From Nocardioidaceae bacterium (lineage in GTDB: Bacteria > Actinomycetota > Actinomycetes > Propionibacteriales > Nocardioidaceae): a stretch of DNA of 43,186 nucleotides. This document shows positions 17,012 to 25,034 of this stretch, piece by piece; the first letter of the stretch is position 1, and each line of letters starts with the position of its first letter. The translations under genes and the position numbers were made by a program. The DNA lies in contig JAICWH010000009.1 in the NCBI GenBank assembly GCA_025934895.1, positions 1 to 43,186 on the forward strand, in the 5' to 3' direction. A model generated the notes under the pieces. The model was not told where the DNA came from. It saw only the letters and a program-made list of their open reading frames with translations, and searched no databases.

Positions 17012-17323
17012 ATGACGACCACGCCCGGCGAGCCGGTCAGCGACGAGGACATCACCACCACCGGCATCACGAACACCGGCGGAGGCGGCGACGCCGATGG
17101 GACGGACGGCGGGGACGCCGACGGCACCGACGGCGGCGGCGCGGACGCGGACGGCACGGACGGCACGGACGGCACGGATGGCGGCGGCGCGGACGCGGAC
17201 GGCACCGACGGGGACGCGACCGACACCACCGACGGCGACACGACCGACGGCGACACGACCGACGGCGACACGACCGACGGCGACACGACCGACGGCGGGG
17301 ACGCCGACGGCACCGACGGCTGA
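17012..17323 (+). CDS. Asp/Gly/Thr-rich repeat protein, candidate modified peptide precursor
   Basis: A 103-residue protein in two parts. Residues 1-22 are a non-repetitive leader-like segment (MTTTPGEPVSDEDITTTGIT). Residues 23-103 consist only of Gly, Asp, Ala and Thr, in two motif types: DADGTDG occurs five times (27, 34, 45, 61 and 97 onward) and DTTDG five times in tandem (71-95). The final motif repeats the first. No Cys, Ser, Lys or aromatic residue occurs in the repeat part. There is no signal peptide. A real gene is supported by the good Shine-Dalgarno, the in-frame repeat lengths, and the position 4 bp before the Cupin_4 oxygenase gene. I do not recognise an established family. It could be the substrate of that oxygenase, a calcium-binding acidic peptide, or a disordered protein. 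Confidence 0.72.
   Translation: MTTTPGEPVSDEDITTTGITNTGGGGDADGTDGGDADGTDGGGADADGTDGTDGTDGGGADADGTDGDATDTTDGDTTDGDTTDGDTTDGDTTDGGDADGTDG
17237..17296. repeat. 15-bp tandem repeat, four exact copies
   Basis: GACACGACCGACGGC repeated four times without a mismatch, encoding Asp-Thr-Thr-Asp-Gly. Looser repeats of the same kind fill 17090-17236. Exact identity implies recent duplication or conversion. Confidence 0.9.
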
Positions 17324-17327
17324 GCCC

Positions 17328-18476
17328 TTGCCGCACCCGGTCGCAGCCCTCGAGCTGCTCGGCGGTGACGCCCAGACGTTCTTCACGAAGATCTGGGCGT
17401 CCCGCACGCACATCCACCACACCGACCCGGCGGCTCTGGTCGGCCTGCTCGGCTTCGACGACGTCGACCGGCTCCTGACGGGCACCGCGATCCGCACCCC
17501 CGCCGTGCGGATCGCCAAGGACGGGACCGTCCTGCCCGCCGCGGCGTTCACCCGGCAGGCGACCCTCGCGGGTCAGCCGCTGACCGGGCTGGTCGACCCG
17601 CGCAAGGTGTTCGACCTCTTCGACGACGGCGCCACCGTCGTGCTCCAGGGGCTGCACCGCTACTGGGAGCCGCTCGGCGCTCTGGTCGCCGAGCTGGAGC
17701 TCGCGCTGGGGCACCCCTGCCAGGCCAACGCCTACCTCACGCCGCCCGGGTCCCAAGGCTTCGCACTGCACAGCGACAGCCACGACGTGTTCGTGTTCCA
17801 GACCCATGGCAGCAAGGTCTGGGAGGTCCACGCCGGCCCTGACGAGGCGCCGGCCGTGCAGAGCGTCGTCCTGGAGCCCGGGCTGAGCATGTACCTCCCC
17901 AGTGGCACCCCGCACGCCGCCCGCGCCCAGGACACCGTGTCCCTGCACGTCACGGTCGGCGTCAACCAGGTCACCTGGCGCCACCTTCTCGAGCGGGCGC
18001 TGGCCGACGCGATGGAGAGGACCGGCGGGCAGCACCTGCCGGCGGGCTACCTCGACGACCCGGCCGTGCTCGCGGACGACCTGCCCCGGCGGGTCGAGGC
18101 GCTCGTCACCGGGCTCCGGGACCTGGATGCGATGGCCGTCGCGGACGCGCAGGTCCGGAGGTTCCTGACCGGCCGCACCCTGTGGCAGCGCGGCGGCCTG
18201 CGGGACCGGATCGCCACCCGGCAGCTGTCCGACACCAGCCGGCTGCGCCGCCGGCCCGGTCACCCGTGCGTCCTCGTGCCGGACGGTGACCACCTGCGGG
18301 TGCTGCTCGGCGACCGCGAGCTGGTGATGCCCGTGCGGCTCGCTGCGGCCCTGGAGGCGGTGCGGGGCGCCTCCACGTTCCGGCCCGCGGACCTCGCCGG
18401 CCACCTCGACGAGCAGAGCCGGCTGGTGGTGTGCCGGCGGCTGGTGCGCGAGGGACTTCTCGAAGCCCTGGGATGA
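17328..18476 (+). CDS. Cupin_4 / JmjC-type 2-oxoglutarate oxygenase
   Basis: A 382-residue protein of the Cupin_4 family (ribosomal-oxygenase type, as in YcfD/RoxA, NO66 and MINA53). These are Fe(II)- and 2-oxoglutarate-dependent protein hydroxylases. The iron triad is visible: His148 and Asp150 in FALHSDSHDVFVFQ, and His196 in PSGTPHAA. The Lys/Trp strand GSKVWEVH follows the HxD motif as in the family. The C-terminal part (about 215-382) is a dimerisation/winged-helix-like region (LRRRPGHPCVLVPDGD, FRPADLAGHLDEQSRLVVCRRLVREGLLEALG). The start is TTG 17328, the only good candidate, 4 bp after the repeat gene; translational coupling is likely. It overlaps the next gene by four bases. Known members act on His or Arg of ribosomal proteins; the repeat protein beside it contains neither, so Asp hydroxylation would be a new specificity. 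Confidence 0.85.
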   Translation: MPHPVAALELLGGDAQTFFTKIWASRTHIHHTDPAALVGLLGFDDVDRLLTGTAIRTPAVRIAKDGTVLPAAAFTRQATLAGQPLTGLVDPRKVFDLFDDGATVVLQGLHRYWEPLGALVAELELALGHPCQANAYLTPPGSQGFALHSDSHDVFVFQTHGSKVWEVHAGPDEAPAVQSVVLEPGLSMYLPSGTPHAARAQDTVSLHVTVGVNQVTWRHLLERALADAMERTGGQHLPAGYLDDPAVLADDLPRRVEALVTGLRDLDAMAVADAQVRRFLTGRTLWQRGGLRDRIATRQLSDTSRLRRRPGHPCVLVPDGDHLRVLLGDRELVMPVRLAAALEAVRGASTFRPADLAGHLDEQSRLVVCRRLVREGLLEALG

Positions 18477-19369
18477 CGTTCCGCTGCGCGGTGGCGAGCC
18501 TCGAGCGGGACGAGGCGGCGGTCGGCTCCGCGTCCACCGTGCGCGCCTTCCTGCTGGTCGAGAACGCCGGGCCCTGGGGTGTCGACGCCCTGCGCGACGC
18601 CCGCCTCCCGGAGCACGTCAAGAGCGGCCTGCGCGACCGGGCGGCCCGCACCGGGGTCCGGGTGCTGCTGGTCCGCCGGCACCGGGGAGCCTCGTCCGGG
18701 CCGGGGCTCCGGGTGTTCGCCGCCTGGGCCGACGCCGCCGACCCGTGGCTGGAGACCGCCACGGTGGCCGGCCCCGAGCAGCTGCTCGACCTGGACGTCG
18801 TCGCGCTCGGCAGAGGCAGGTCTCCGGGCCTCACCCCGACCACCCGACCGGTGTTCTGCGTGTGCACGCACGGTCGCCACGACAGCTGCTGCGCGAGCCT
18901 CGGCCGGCCGACCGCGGCGGCCCTGACCGCCTCTCACCCGGAGGAGACCTGGGACGTCTCGCACGTCGGCGGCGACCGGTTCGCCGCCAACGTGCTGGTG
19001 CTGCCCGAGGGGCTGTACTACGGGCGTGTCTCTGCTGCTGCCGCGCCCGCGCTGGCAGACCGGCACCTCGCGGGCCACCTGGAGCTCGACCTGCTGCGCG
19101 GGCGCTCCGGCTTCGACTTCGCCGTGCAGGCCGCCGAGGTCGCCGTGCGGCGCCGGGCGGGAGAGACCCGCACGGACGCCGTACGCCTGCTCGCGACGAG
19201 GCGGTCCTCACCGGACGCGGACCTCGCCGTGCGGTTCGACGTCGCCGGGACGCCGTACGACGTGGTGGTGCGCCGTTCGCGGACCCCCGAGGAGCACCAG
19301 CTGACCTGCCGGGCCCGGCGTCTCGAGGTGGCACCGACCTACGAGGTCCGGTCCGTGGCTCTCGGGTGA
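18473..19369 (+). CDS. Sucrase/ferredoxin-like (thioredoxin-fold) protein
   Basis: A 298-residue member of the sucraseferredoxin-like family (PF06999). The cluster-type cysteine motif is C-V-C-T-H-G-R-H-D-S-C-C at 129-140, followed by HVGGDRFAANVLVLPEGLYYGR (164-185), which matches the family's second conserved block. Proteins of this fold resemble thioredoxin-like [2Fe-2S] ferredoxins. The name 'sucrase' is historical, and no sugar activity should be assumed. ATG 18473 overlaps the oxygenase stop (ATGA), so the two are co-translated. A possible role is to deliver electrons to, or keep reduced, the iron of the oxygenase; that is inference from position. Confidence 0.85.
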   Translation: MTFRCAVASLERDEAAVGSASTVRAFLLVENAGPWGVDALRDARLPEHVKSGLRDRAARTGVRVLLVRRHRGASSGPGLRVFAAWADAADPWLETATVAGPEQLLDLDVVALGRGRSPGLTPTTRPVFCVCTHGRHDSCCASLGRPTAAALTASHPEETWDVSHVGGDRFAANVLVLPEGLYYGRVSAAAAPALADRHLAGHLELDLLRGRSGFDFAVQAAEVAVRRRAGETRTDAVRLLATRRSSPDADLAVRFDVAGTPYDVVVRRSRTPEEHQLTCRARRLEVAPTYEVRSVALG

Positions 19370-19401
19370 CCGGGAGCCTGTGACCGGGGTCGGTTCGGGT
19401 G

Positions 19402-19407
19402 CACCAT
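19402..19407 (+). promoter_or_regulatory. -10 element of the ABC ATPase gene
   Basis: CACCAT ends seven bases before ATG 19415. It favours this ATG over the in-frame ATG 19406, which lies inside the hexamer. Confidence 0.35.
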
Positions 19408-19414
19408 GGGTGTC

Positions 19415-20320
19415 ATGACCTCAGCGATCAGTGCCCGGAGGTTGCGCAAGACGTTCGGCCGGACCGTCGCCCTGGACGGGCTCGACCTGGAGGTGTCCAC
19501 GGGCGAGGTGCACGGCTTCCTCGGGCCCAACGGCTCCGGAAAGTCCACCACCATCCGCGTTCTCCTCGGCCTGCTACGCCCGGACGGCGGCGATGTCCGG
19601 CTGCTCGACGGCGACCCGTGGCGTGACGCTGCCGCGCTGCACCGTCGACTGGCATACGTCCCGGGTGACGTGAGCCTGTGGCCGAACCTGACCGGCGGTG
19701 AGGTGATCGACCTGCTCGGCCGGCTCCGCGGCGGGCACGACCCGCAGCGGCGTGCCGAGCTGCTGGACCGCTTCGACCTGGACCCGACCAAGAAGTCGCG
19801 CAGCTACAGCAAGGGCAACCGGCAGAAGGTCGCGCTGGTGGCTGCCCTGGCCTCGGACGTGGAGCTGCTGCTGCTCGACGAGCCGACGTCGGGGCTCGAC
19901 CCGCTGATGGAGGCGGTCTTCCAGGACTGCATCCAACAGGAGGCAGCCCGTGGGCGCACGGTGCTGCTCTCCAGCCACATCCTGGCCGAGGCGGAGGCGC
20001 TGTGCGACCGCGTGAGCATCATCCGCGCCGGGCGGACGGTGCAGAGCGGCACGCTCGACGAGCTGCGGCACCTGACCAGGACCACCGTGGTCGCCGAGAC
20101 CGCCCGGCACGCCGACCGGCTGGACACGGTGCCGGGAGTGGCGCACGTGCAGCGCCTCGACGGTCGGGTCAGCTTCGACGTGGACACCGACCACCTGGAC
20201 GAGGCGATGAGCTACCTCGCGGCCCTGGACATCCGGTCGCTGGTCAGCCACCCGCCGACGCTGGAGGAGCTGTTCCTGCGGCAGTACGGCGAGCAGGTGC
20301 CCACCGAGGTGTCCCCGTGA
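19415..20320 (+). CDS. ABC exporter ATP-binding subunit
   Basis: A 301-residue ATPase. Walker A is GPNGSGKST (37-45), the signature is [10 protein letters not shown] (131-140, the SKGNRQ variant common in drug/polyketide exporters), Walker B is [12 protein letters not shown] (153-163), and the H-loop is [11 protein letters not shown]. The C-terminal ~80 residues ([13 protein letters not shown]...[12 protein letters not shown]) are the DrrA-like tail. It energises the adjacent permease, with which it overlaps by four bases (GTGA). ATG 19406 is an alternative start. It begins 45 bp after the sucrase/ferredoxin-like gene on the same strand, so it might be read with that cassette or from its own promoter. 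The substrate is unknown. Confidence 0.9.
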   Translation: MTSAISARRLRKTFGRTVALDGLDLEVSTGEVHGFLGPNGSGKSTTIRVLLGLLRPDGGDVRLLDGDPWRDAAALHRRLAYVPGDVSLWPNLTGGEVIDLLGRLRGGHDPQRRAELLDRFDLDPTKKSRSYSKGNRQKVALVAALASDVELLLLDEPTSGLDPLMEAVFQDCIQQEAARGRTVLLSSHILAEAEALCDRVSIIRAGRTVQSGTLDELRHLTRTTVVAETARHADRLDTVPGVAHVQRLDGRVSFDVDTDHLDEAMSYLAALDIRSLVSHPPTLEELFLRQYGEQVPTEVSP

Positions 20321-21906
20321 CCACGGTCACGGGCCTGGAGGGGGCCGGTGGGCTGCTGCGGCTCGCGGTGCGACGCGACCGGGTCCGGCTGACGGTGTGG
20401 GTCGTCGCCCTGACCCTGGCCACCTACCTGTCCGGCAACGCGATGGGCACCACCTTCCCCACGGCTGCCGCTATCGAGGCCTATGCCCGCTCGGCGGCCT
20501 CGCCCGCGGTGGTCGCGATGGCCGGCCCGCCGATCGCGCTGGACACCCTGCCCGGCATCGTGATCAGCAAGGTCGCGGTCACCTGCATCATCGCGACCGC
20601 CCTGCTGGCGATCCTCACCGTCGTCCGCCACACCCGCAGCGAGGAGGAGGAGGGTCGCAGCGAGATGCTGCGGGCGACCGTCGTCGGCAGGCACGCCGGC
20701 TCGACGGCCGCCCTGATGCTCGCCTGCGGCGCATCGGTGCTGCTCGGGGTGGGTACGGCGGTCGCGCTGACGGGGGCTGCGGTGCCCGCCTCGTCGTCCT
20801 GGCTGTTCGGGGCGGGCATCGCCATGGTCGGGGTGGTGTTCGCGGCGCTGACCCTGGTGCTGTCCCAGGTGTTCACACACGCCCGGACCGTGATCGGGGC
20901 GGCGCTGGCACTGCTCGGGCTGGCCTACGTGGTGCGGGCCGCGGGTGACGTCGGGAGGAACGGACTGGTCTGGCTCTCGCCCATCGGCTGGTCCCAGGCG
21001 ACCCACCCTCTCGGCGACGAGCGCTGGTGGCCGCTGCTGGTCAGCCTGGCCGCCTCCGTGGTGCTCGTCGGCGTCGCGGCGGCGCTGGCGAACCGCCGCG
21101 ACGTGGGCGCCGGGCTGGTCGTCCCTCGCAACGGCTCCGCCACCGCCTCGCCGCAGCTGTCCGGTCCGGTCGGGCTGGCGCTGCGGCTCCAGCGCGGGCT
21201 GCTCGGCGGCTGGGCTTGCGGCCTGTTCCTCATGGGCGTCGCGGTCGGCTCGCTGTCGAACGCCGTGCAGGACATGGCTAGGGACAACCCGACGCTGGTG
21301 AGGTACCTCGCAGCGACCGGGCAGGGGTCGCTCACCGACAGCTACCTGTCCTCGATGCTGCTGATCATGGCCCTCCTCTCGGCGGGGTTCGCGGTGTCCT
21401 CGGCCCTGCGACTGCGACCCGACGAGACCTCCGGCCGGCTGGAGCTGCTGCTGTCGACCGGCGTGTCCCGCAGCCGCTGCCTGCTCGACACGCTGGTTGT
21501 CACCGCCCTCGGCACCGTGGTCGTGCTGGTCTGCGGCGGCCTGGGGCTCGGGCTGGCCTACGGGCTCGTCGTCTCGGACGCGGCCCAGCCGTTGCGGTTC
21601 GCGGGTCTGGCGCTGGTCTACGCGCCTGCGGTGCTGATGCTGGCCGCCCTCGGGGTGCTGCTGCTCGGCTGGCGACCCGCCGCGGCGGTCGTCGCCTGGG
21701 CCGCGCTCGCGGTGTGCTTCGTGCTGGGCTGGCTCGGCGGGCTCGTCCACCCGCCCCGGTGGCTCCAGGAGCTCTCCCCGTTCTGGCACACCCCGGCGGT
21801 CCCCGTGGACCCGGTCAGCCTCACCGCCCCGCTGCTGATCGCGTTGTCCGTCGGGCTCCTGGTGGCGGGGGGCGCCGTGGGTCTCCGGCGTCGCGACATC
21901 GGTTGA
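20317..21906 (+). CDS. ABC exporter permease (polyketide-antibiotic exporter type)
   Basis: A 529-residue integral membrane protein with about twelve hydrophobic segments in two halves, starting GTG 20317 overlapping the ATPase stop. The cytoplasmic loop motif [21 protein letters not shown] near residue 106, and its counterpart [22 protein letters not shown] in the second half (about 364-385), are the duplicated coupling segments of the TnrB2/polyketide-antibiotic exporter permease family. With the ATPase it should pump a hydrophobic or peptide-like compound out of the cell. Which compound is not visible; the neighbouring peptide/oxygenase cassette is one possible source. Confidence 0.88.
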   Translation: MTTVTGLEGAGGLLRLAVRRDRVRLTVWVVALTLATYLSGNAMGTTFPTAAAIEAYARSAASPAVVAMAGPPIALDTLPGIVISKVAVTCIIATALLAILTVVRHTRSEEEEGRSEMLRATVVGRHAGSTAALMLACGASVLLGVGTAVALTGAAVPASSSWLFGAGIAMVGVVFAALTLVLSQVFTHARTVIGAALALLGLAYVVRAAGDVGRNGLVWLSPIGWSQATHPLGDERWWPLLVSLAASVVLVGVAAALANRRDVGAGLVVPRNGSATASPQLSGPVGLALRLQRGLLGGWACGLFLMGVAVGSLSNAVQDMARDNPTLVRYLAATGQGSLTDSYLSSMLLIMALLSAGFAVSSALRLRPDETSGRLELLLSTGVSRSRCLLDTLVVTALGTVVVLVCGGLGLGLAYGLVVSDAAQPLRFAGLALVYAPAVLMLAALGVLLLGWRPAAAVVAWAALAVCFVLGWLGGLVHPPRWLQELSPFWHTPAVPVDPVSLTAPLLIALSVGLLVAGGAVGLRRRDIG

Positions 21907-21914
21907 CCGCGGAA

Positions 21915-21945
21915 TAGTTAGCCCGGGTAATGAGTTATCCTAACT
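21915..21945 (+). promoter_or_regulatory. MarR-type operator overlapping a -10 element
   Basis: The site AGTTA-TCC-TAACT (21933-21945) is a perfect 5-bp inverted repeat. A second AGTTA half-site lies at 21916-21920, paired loosely with TAAT at 21928. The likely -10 hexamer TATCCT (21936-21941), seven bases before ATG 21949, lies inside the palindrome, so repressor binding would block transcription of the marR-MFS operon. This suits autoregulation by the adjacent MarR protein. Confidence 0.65.
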
Positions 21946-21948
21946 ACC

Positions 21949-22398
21949 ATGCCATCGCCCTCGGAGGTCGCCCGCTCCGACAGCGGGCTCGCGTCCGCAC
22001 TGCGGATCTCCGTCGCGCGGCTGTCGCGACGCCTGCGGAGCGAACGACACCCCTCGAACGAGCTGCTCCCGGTGGGACAGCTGTCCGTGCTGGGGTCGCT
22101 GTCGCGGCACGGGGAGTGCACCGTCGGGGAGCTCGCCGCCCTGGAGCGGGTGCAGCCGCCGTCGATGACGCGCACGGTCGGCTGCCTGGTCGACGGCGGG
22201 TACGTCCTGCGGCGACGGGGCGAGACCGACGGACGCAAGGTCGTCGTCGCGCTCTCGCCGAAGGGCATCGAGACCCTCACCGCGGACCGGAGCCGCCGCG
22301 ACGCCTGGCTCGCCCGGCGTCTGCGTGAGCTCACCGCCGACGAACGCGCCGTGCTGCGCCAGGCAGCCCCCATCCTCGAAAGACTGGCTCAAGTTTGA
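21949..22398 (+). CDS. MarR family transcriptional repressor
   Basis: A 149-residue winged-helix protein. The recognition region is CTVGELAALERVQPPSMTRTVGCLVDGGYVLRRRGETDGRKVVVALSPKG (about 55-105), with the wing Asp-Gly-Arg-Lys typical of MarR. The N- and C-terminal helices form the dimerisation part. It is transcribed with the MFS efflux gene, which it overlaps by four bases (TTGA), and is preceded by an AGTTA/TAACT operator. It very probably represses its own operon until a ligand binds. The position matches Rv0880 in the mycobacterial block. Confidence 0.9.
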   Translation: MPSPSEVARSDSGLASALRISVARLSRRLRSERHPSNELLPVGQLSVLGSLSRHGECTVGELAALERVQPPSMTRTVGCLVDGGYVLRRRGETDGRKVVVALSPKGIETLTADRSRRDAWLARRLRELTADERAVLRQAAPILERLAQV

Positions 22399-23672
22399 GT
22401 CCCACGTTCCGCTCGCTCCGGGTCCGCAACTACCGGCTGTACGCCTCCGGTGCCGTCGTGTCCAACGTCGGCACCTGGATGCAGCGGGTGGCCCAGGACT
22501 GGCTCGTCCTGCAGCTGACCCACAACAACGGCACCGCGCTGGGCATCACGACCGGCCTGCAGTTCCTCCCGATCCTCCTGCTCTCGCCGTACGCCGGCCT
22601 GATCGCGGACCGCTTCCCCAAGCGCCGGCTGCTGCAGGTCACCCAGATGATGCTGGCCGTGCCGGCGCTGCTGCTCGGCCTCCTCGCGGTCACCGGTGTC
22701 GCCCAGAGCTGGCACGTCTACGCCCTGGCCTTCGCGTTCGGCATCGGGTCCGCGTTCGATGCGCCCGCCCGGCAGTCGTTCGTCAGCGAGATCGTCGGAC
22801 CGGACGACCTGACGAACGCGGTCGGGCTCAACTCCGCCTCCTTCAACCTGGCCCGGATGGTCGGCCCGGCACTGGCCGGCTTGCTGATCGCGGCGCTCGG
22901 CTCCGGGGTGCCCGCGACCGGGGCCGTGATCCTGATCAACGCGGTCAGCTACGGCGCGGTGATCCTCTCCCTGCACCGGATGCGCGAGCGCGAGCTGCAC
23001 CCCGCCAGGCCGACGCAGCGGCGGCCCGGGATGATCGCCGACGGCGTCCGCTACACGCTGGCGCGGCCCGACCTGATGCTGATCCTGACCATCGTGTTCT
23101 TCGCGGGAACCTTCGGGTTGAACTTCCAGATCACCTCCGCCCTGATGGCCACCGAGGTCTTCCACAAGGGCGCGGGCGAGTACGGTCTGCTCGGCACCAC
23201 GCTCGCGATCGGGTCGCTGTCCGGGGCCCTGCTCGCAGCCCGGCGGGTCCGGGTCAGGCACCGGCTGGTGATCATGGCTGCGGTGACCTTCGGGCTCACC
23301 GAGGTCGTCGCGGGGCTGATGCCGTCGTACCTGCTGTTCGCGGTCTGGACCCCGGTGATCGGCGTGTTCTCGCTCACCATGATCACCTCCGCGAACGCGA
23401 CGTTCCAGATGAGTGTGACGCCGGAGATGCGCGGCCGGGTGATGGCGCTGTACATGATGGTCTTCATGGGCGGCACCCCCCTCGGCGCACCGATCGTCGG
23501 CTGGGTCGGGCAGGAGTTCGGCGCCCGGTGGACGCTCGTCGGCGGCGGCGCCGCGACCGTCCTCGGCACCGCCTTCGCGGTGGTGATGTTCAGCCGGGCC
23601 AAGGGCCTGATCGGGCACCTGCACGACGAGCACCAGTCCAGCGGCTCCGGCTCCGAGATGGCCCGTGCCTGA
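22395..23672 (+). CDS. MFS multidrug-type efflux transporter
   Basis: A 425-residue MFS_3-type (enterobactin-exporter-like) protein. It starts SPTFRSLRVRNYRLYASGA, with TM1 at VSNVGTWMQRVAQDWLVLQL. Motif A-like YAGLIADRFPKRRLL sits between TM2 and TM3, and DAPARQSFVSEIVGP is the conserved loop. TTG 22395 overlaps the marR stop, which fixes the start by translational coupling. The MarR-MFS operon arrangement is typical of inducible drug or metabolite efflux. The substrate is unknown. The C-terminal tail (HDEHQSSGSGSEMARA) is hydrophilic. Confidence 0.88.
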   Translation: MSPTFRSLRVRNYRLYASGAVVSNVGTWMQRVAQDWLVLQLTHNNGTALGITTGLQFLPILLLSPYAGLIADRFPKRRLLQVTQMMLAVPALLLGLLAVTGVAQSWHVYALAFAFGIGSAFDAPARQSFVSEIVGPDDLTNAVGLNSASFNLARMVGPALAGLLIAALGSGVPATGAVILINAVSYGAVILSLHRMRERELHPARPTQRRPGMIADGVRYTLARPDLMLILTIVFFAGTFGLNFQITSALMATEVFHKGAGEYGLLGTTLAIGSLSGALLAARRVRVRHRLVIMAAVTFGLTEVVAGLMPSYLLFAVWTPVIGVFSLTMITSANATFQMSVTPEMRGRVMALYMMVFMGGTPLGAPIVGWVGQEFGARWTLVGGGAATVLGTAFAVVMFSRAKGLIGHLHDEHQSSGSGSEMARA

Positions 23673-23706
23673 GCCGGCCCGCACCCACGAGTGGTTCACG
23701 AGTGGT

Positions 23707-23712
23707 TATGGT
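23707..23712 (+). promoter_or_regulatory. -10 element before the 29-residue gene
   Basis: TATGGT ends seven bases before GTG 23720, suggesting a leaderless transcript for the small membrane protein and the methyltransferase behind it. Confidence 0.4.
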
Positions 23713-23719
23713 GGAGCGG

Positions 23720-23809
23720 GTGAACCCCCGCTACCGACGCATGGTGATCCCGGGTGCCCTCGTGGTCCTGATCCTGATCGTCGTGCTCTCCGCCGTCCTG
23801 CGGAGGTGA
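23720..23809 (+). CDS. Small single-pass membrane peptide (29 residues)
   Basis: A short frame: N-P-R-Y-R-R-M-V at the start, then a hydrophobic run GALVVLILIVVLSAVL, and a terminal Arg-Arg. That is one membrane helix flanked by basic residues. GTG 23720 fits the -10 hexamer; an in-frame ATG at 23708 would add four residues. It ends 4 bp before the methyltransferase gene, so the two are probably co-transcribed. I do not recognise a family. The composition (strongly hydrophobic core in a GC-rich genome, with charged ends) and the tight spacing argue that it is a real gene. Confidence 0.55.
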   Translation: MNPRYRRMVIPGALVVLILIVVLSAVLRR

Positions 23810-23813
23810 CGCG

Positions 23814-25034
23814 GTGGCCGAACCCCTGCTGCGCGCGCTGGCCCGGCTGCGCGGGCTGCTGCTCGACGACGCCTCGCTGGTGCGCGCCGTCGGGTCCGGT
23901 CGCCAGACGGGACGTACGCCGCGCTGGCGACGCGTCGAGCTGCGCTACGTCGACCTCAAGGCGGGCCGGCGGCTGCAGGTCACGACCTACGACCAGACCC
24001 AGGCGCACACGGCGAACCATCTCCCGGGGAGCTCCGCCGCGCAGGCTGTGGACGACCTGCTCGACGAGCCGTTCGGCAGCTGGCACGCTCAGACGACCAC
24101 CGAGACGCACCAGCTGCGGGTGACCCGCAAGCTCGAGGCGATGGTGCACACGACCGCCCGGGAGCCGGGTGAGCAGCCGCCGAGCCAGCAGCACGACCGG
24201 CACAAGGCCCGGCTGCTCCCGCAGGACGACCCGGTCCTCGCCGCTCTCGGGCTGGCCGACGAGCGCGGCCGCATCAAGCCGAGCCGGCAGGCGAAGTACC
24301 GCCAGGTCGAGGAGCTCCTGCGGGACCTCGCGCCCGTGGTCGACGCGGCGGTAGGGTCCGGGCGGGTGCGCCGACCCACCCCCGAGCAGCCGCTGCAGGT
24401 CGTCGACCTCGGCTGCGGCAACGCCTACCTGACCTTCGCCGCGCACCGCTTCCTCAGCCACGTGCGCGGTCTGCCCGTGCACACCACCGGCGTCGATGTG
24501 AAGGCGCAGTCCCGCGACCACAACAGCGCCCTCGCCGCCGCCCTGGGTCTCGACGCGCAGATGACCTTCGTGCAGAGCGACATCGGCACCGCGGAGCTCG
24601 AGCACCCGCCCGACGTGGTCCTGGCCCTGCACGCCTGCGACACCGCCACCGACGACGCGCTGGCCCGGGCCGTCACCTGGGACGCACCGGTCGTGCTGGC
24701 CGCGCCCTGCTGCCACCACGACGTCGCGGCCCAGCTGCGCCGGGCGCCGACCCCGGCGCCGTACACCCTGCTGACCCGCAACGGAATCCTGCGCGAGCGG
24801 TTCGCCGACACGCTCACCGACGCGATGCGCGCGGCGGTGCTGCGGCTGGTCGGCTACCGCGTCGAGGTCATCGACTTCGTGGACAGCAGGCACACCCCGC
24901 GCAACACCCTGCTGCGGGCGGTCCGCACAGGTGCCGCTGTCCCCGGCGACGTGCGTCGCGAGCTCGACGAGCTCACCGAGACCTGGAGCGTGCACCCGAG
25001 GCTCGCGGAGCTGCTGCGTGACCGGCTGGCCTAG
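23814..25034 (+). CDS. Class I SAM-dependent methyltransferase (METTL25/PF13679-like)
   Basis: A 406-residue protein. The N-terminal ~140 residues (RVELRYVDLKAGRRLQVTTYD, THQLRVTRKLEAMVH) are family-specific. The Rossmann part starts at VVDLGCGNAYLTFAAHRFL (about 197-215, SAM motif I), with GVDVKAQS as motif II. HACDTATDDALARAV and LAAPCCHHDVAAQL (Cys-Cys-His-His) are the hallmark segments of the METTL25-like methyltransferase domain. The start is GTG 23814, four bases after the small membrane gene. The substrate is unknown; an RNA or protein target is plausible for the family. Its end overlaps the next gene by 17 bp. Confidence 0.82.
   Translation: MAEPLLRALARLRGLLLDDASLVRAVGSGRQTGRTPRWRRVELRYVDLKAGRRLQVTTYDQTQAHTANHLPGSSAAQAVDDLLDEPFGSWHAQTTTETHQLRVTRKLEAMVHTTAREPGEQPPSQQHDRHKARLLPQDDPVLAALGLADERGRIKPSRQAKYRQVEELLRDLAPVVDAAVGSGRVRRPTPEQPLQVVDLGCGNAYLTFAAHRFLSHVRGLPVHTTGVDVKAQSRDHNSALAAALGLDAQMTFVQSDIGTAELEHPPDVVLALHACDTATDDALARAVTWDAPVVLAAPCCHHDVAAQLRRAPTPAPYTLLTRNGILRERFADTLTDAMRAAVLRLVGYRVEVIDFVDSRHTPRNTLLRAVRTGAAVPGDVRRELDELTETWSVHPRLAELLRDRLA

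Noticed and set aside
18473-19369. Sucrose-hydrolysing enzyme, as the family name suggests
   Set aside because: No glycosidase motif; the cysteine pattern and fold are thioredoxin/ferredoxin-like.
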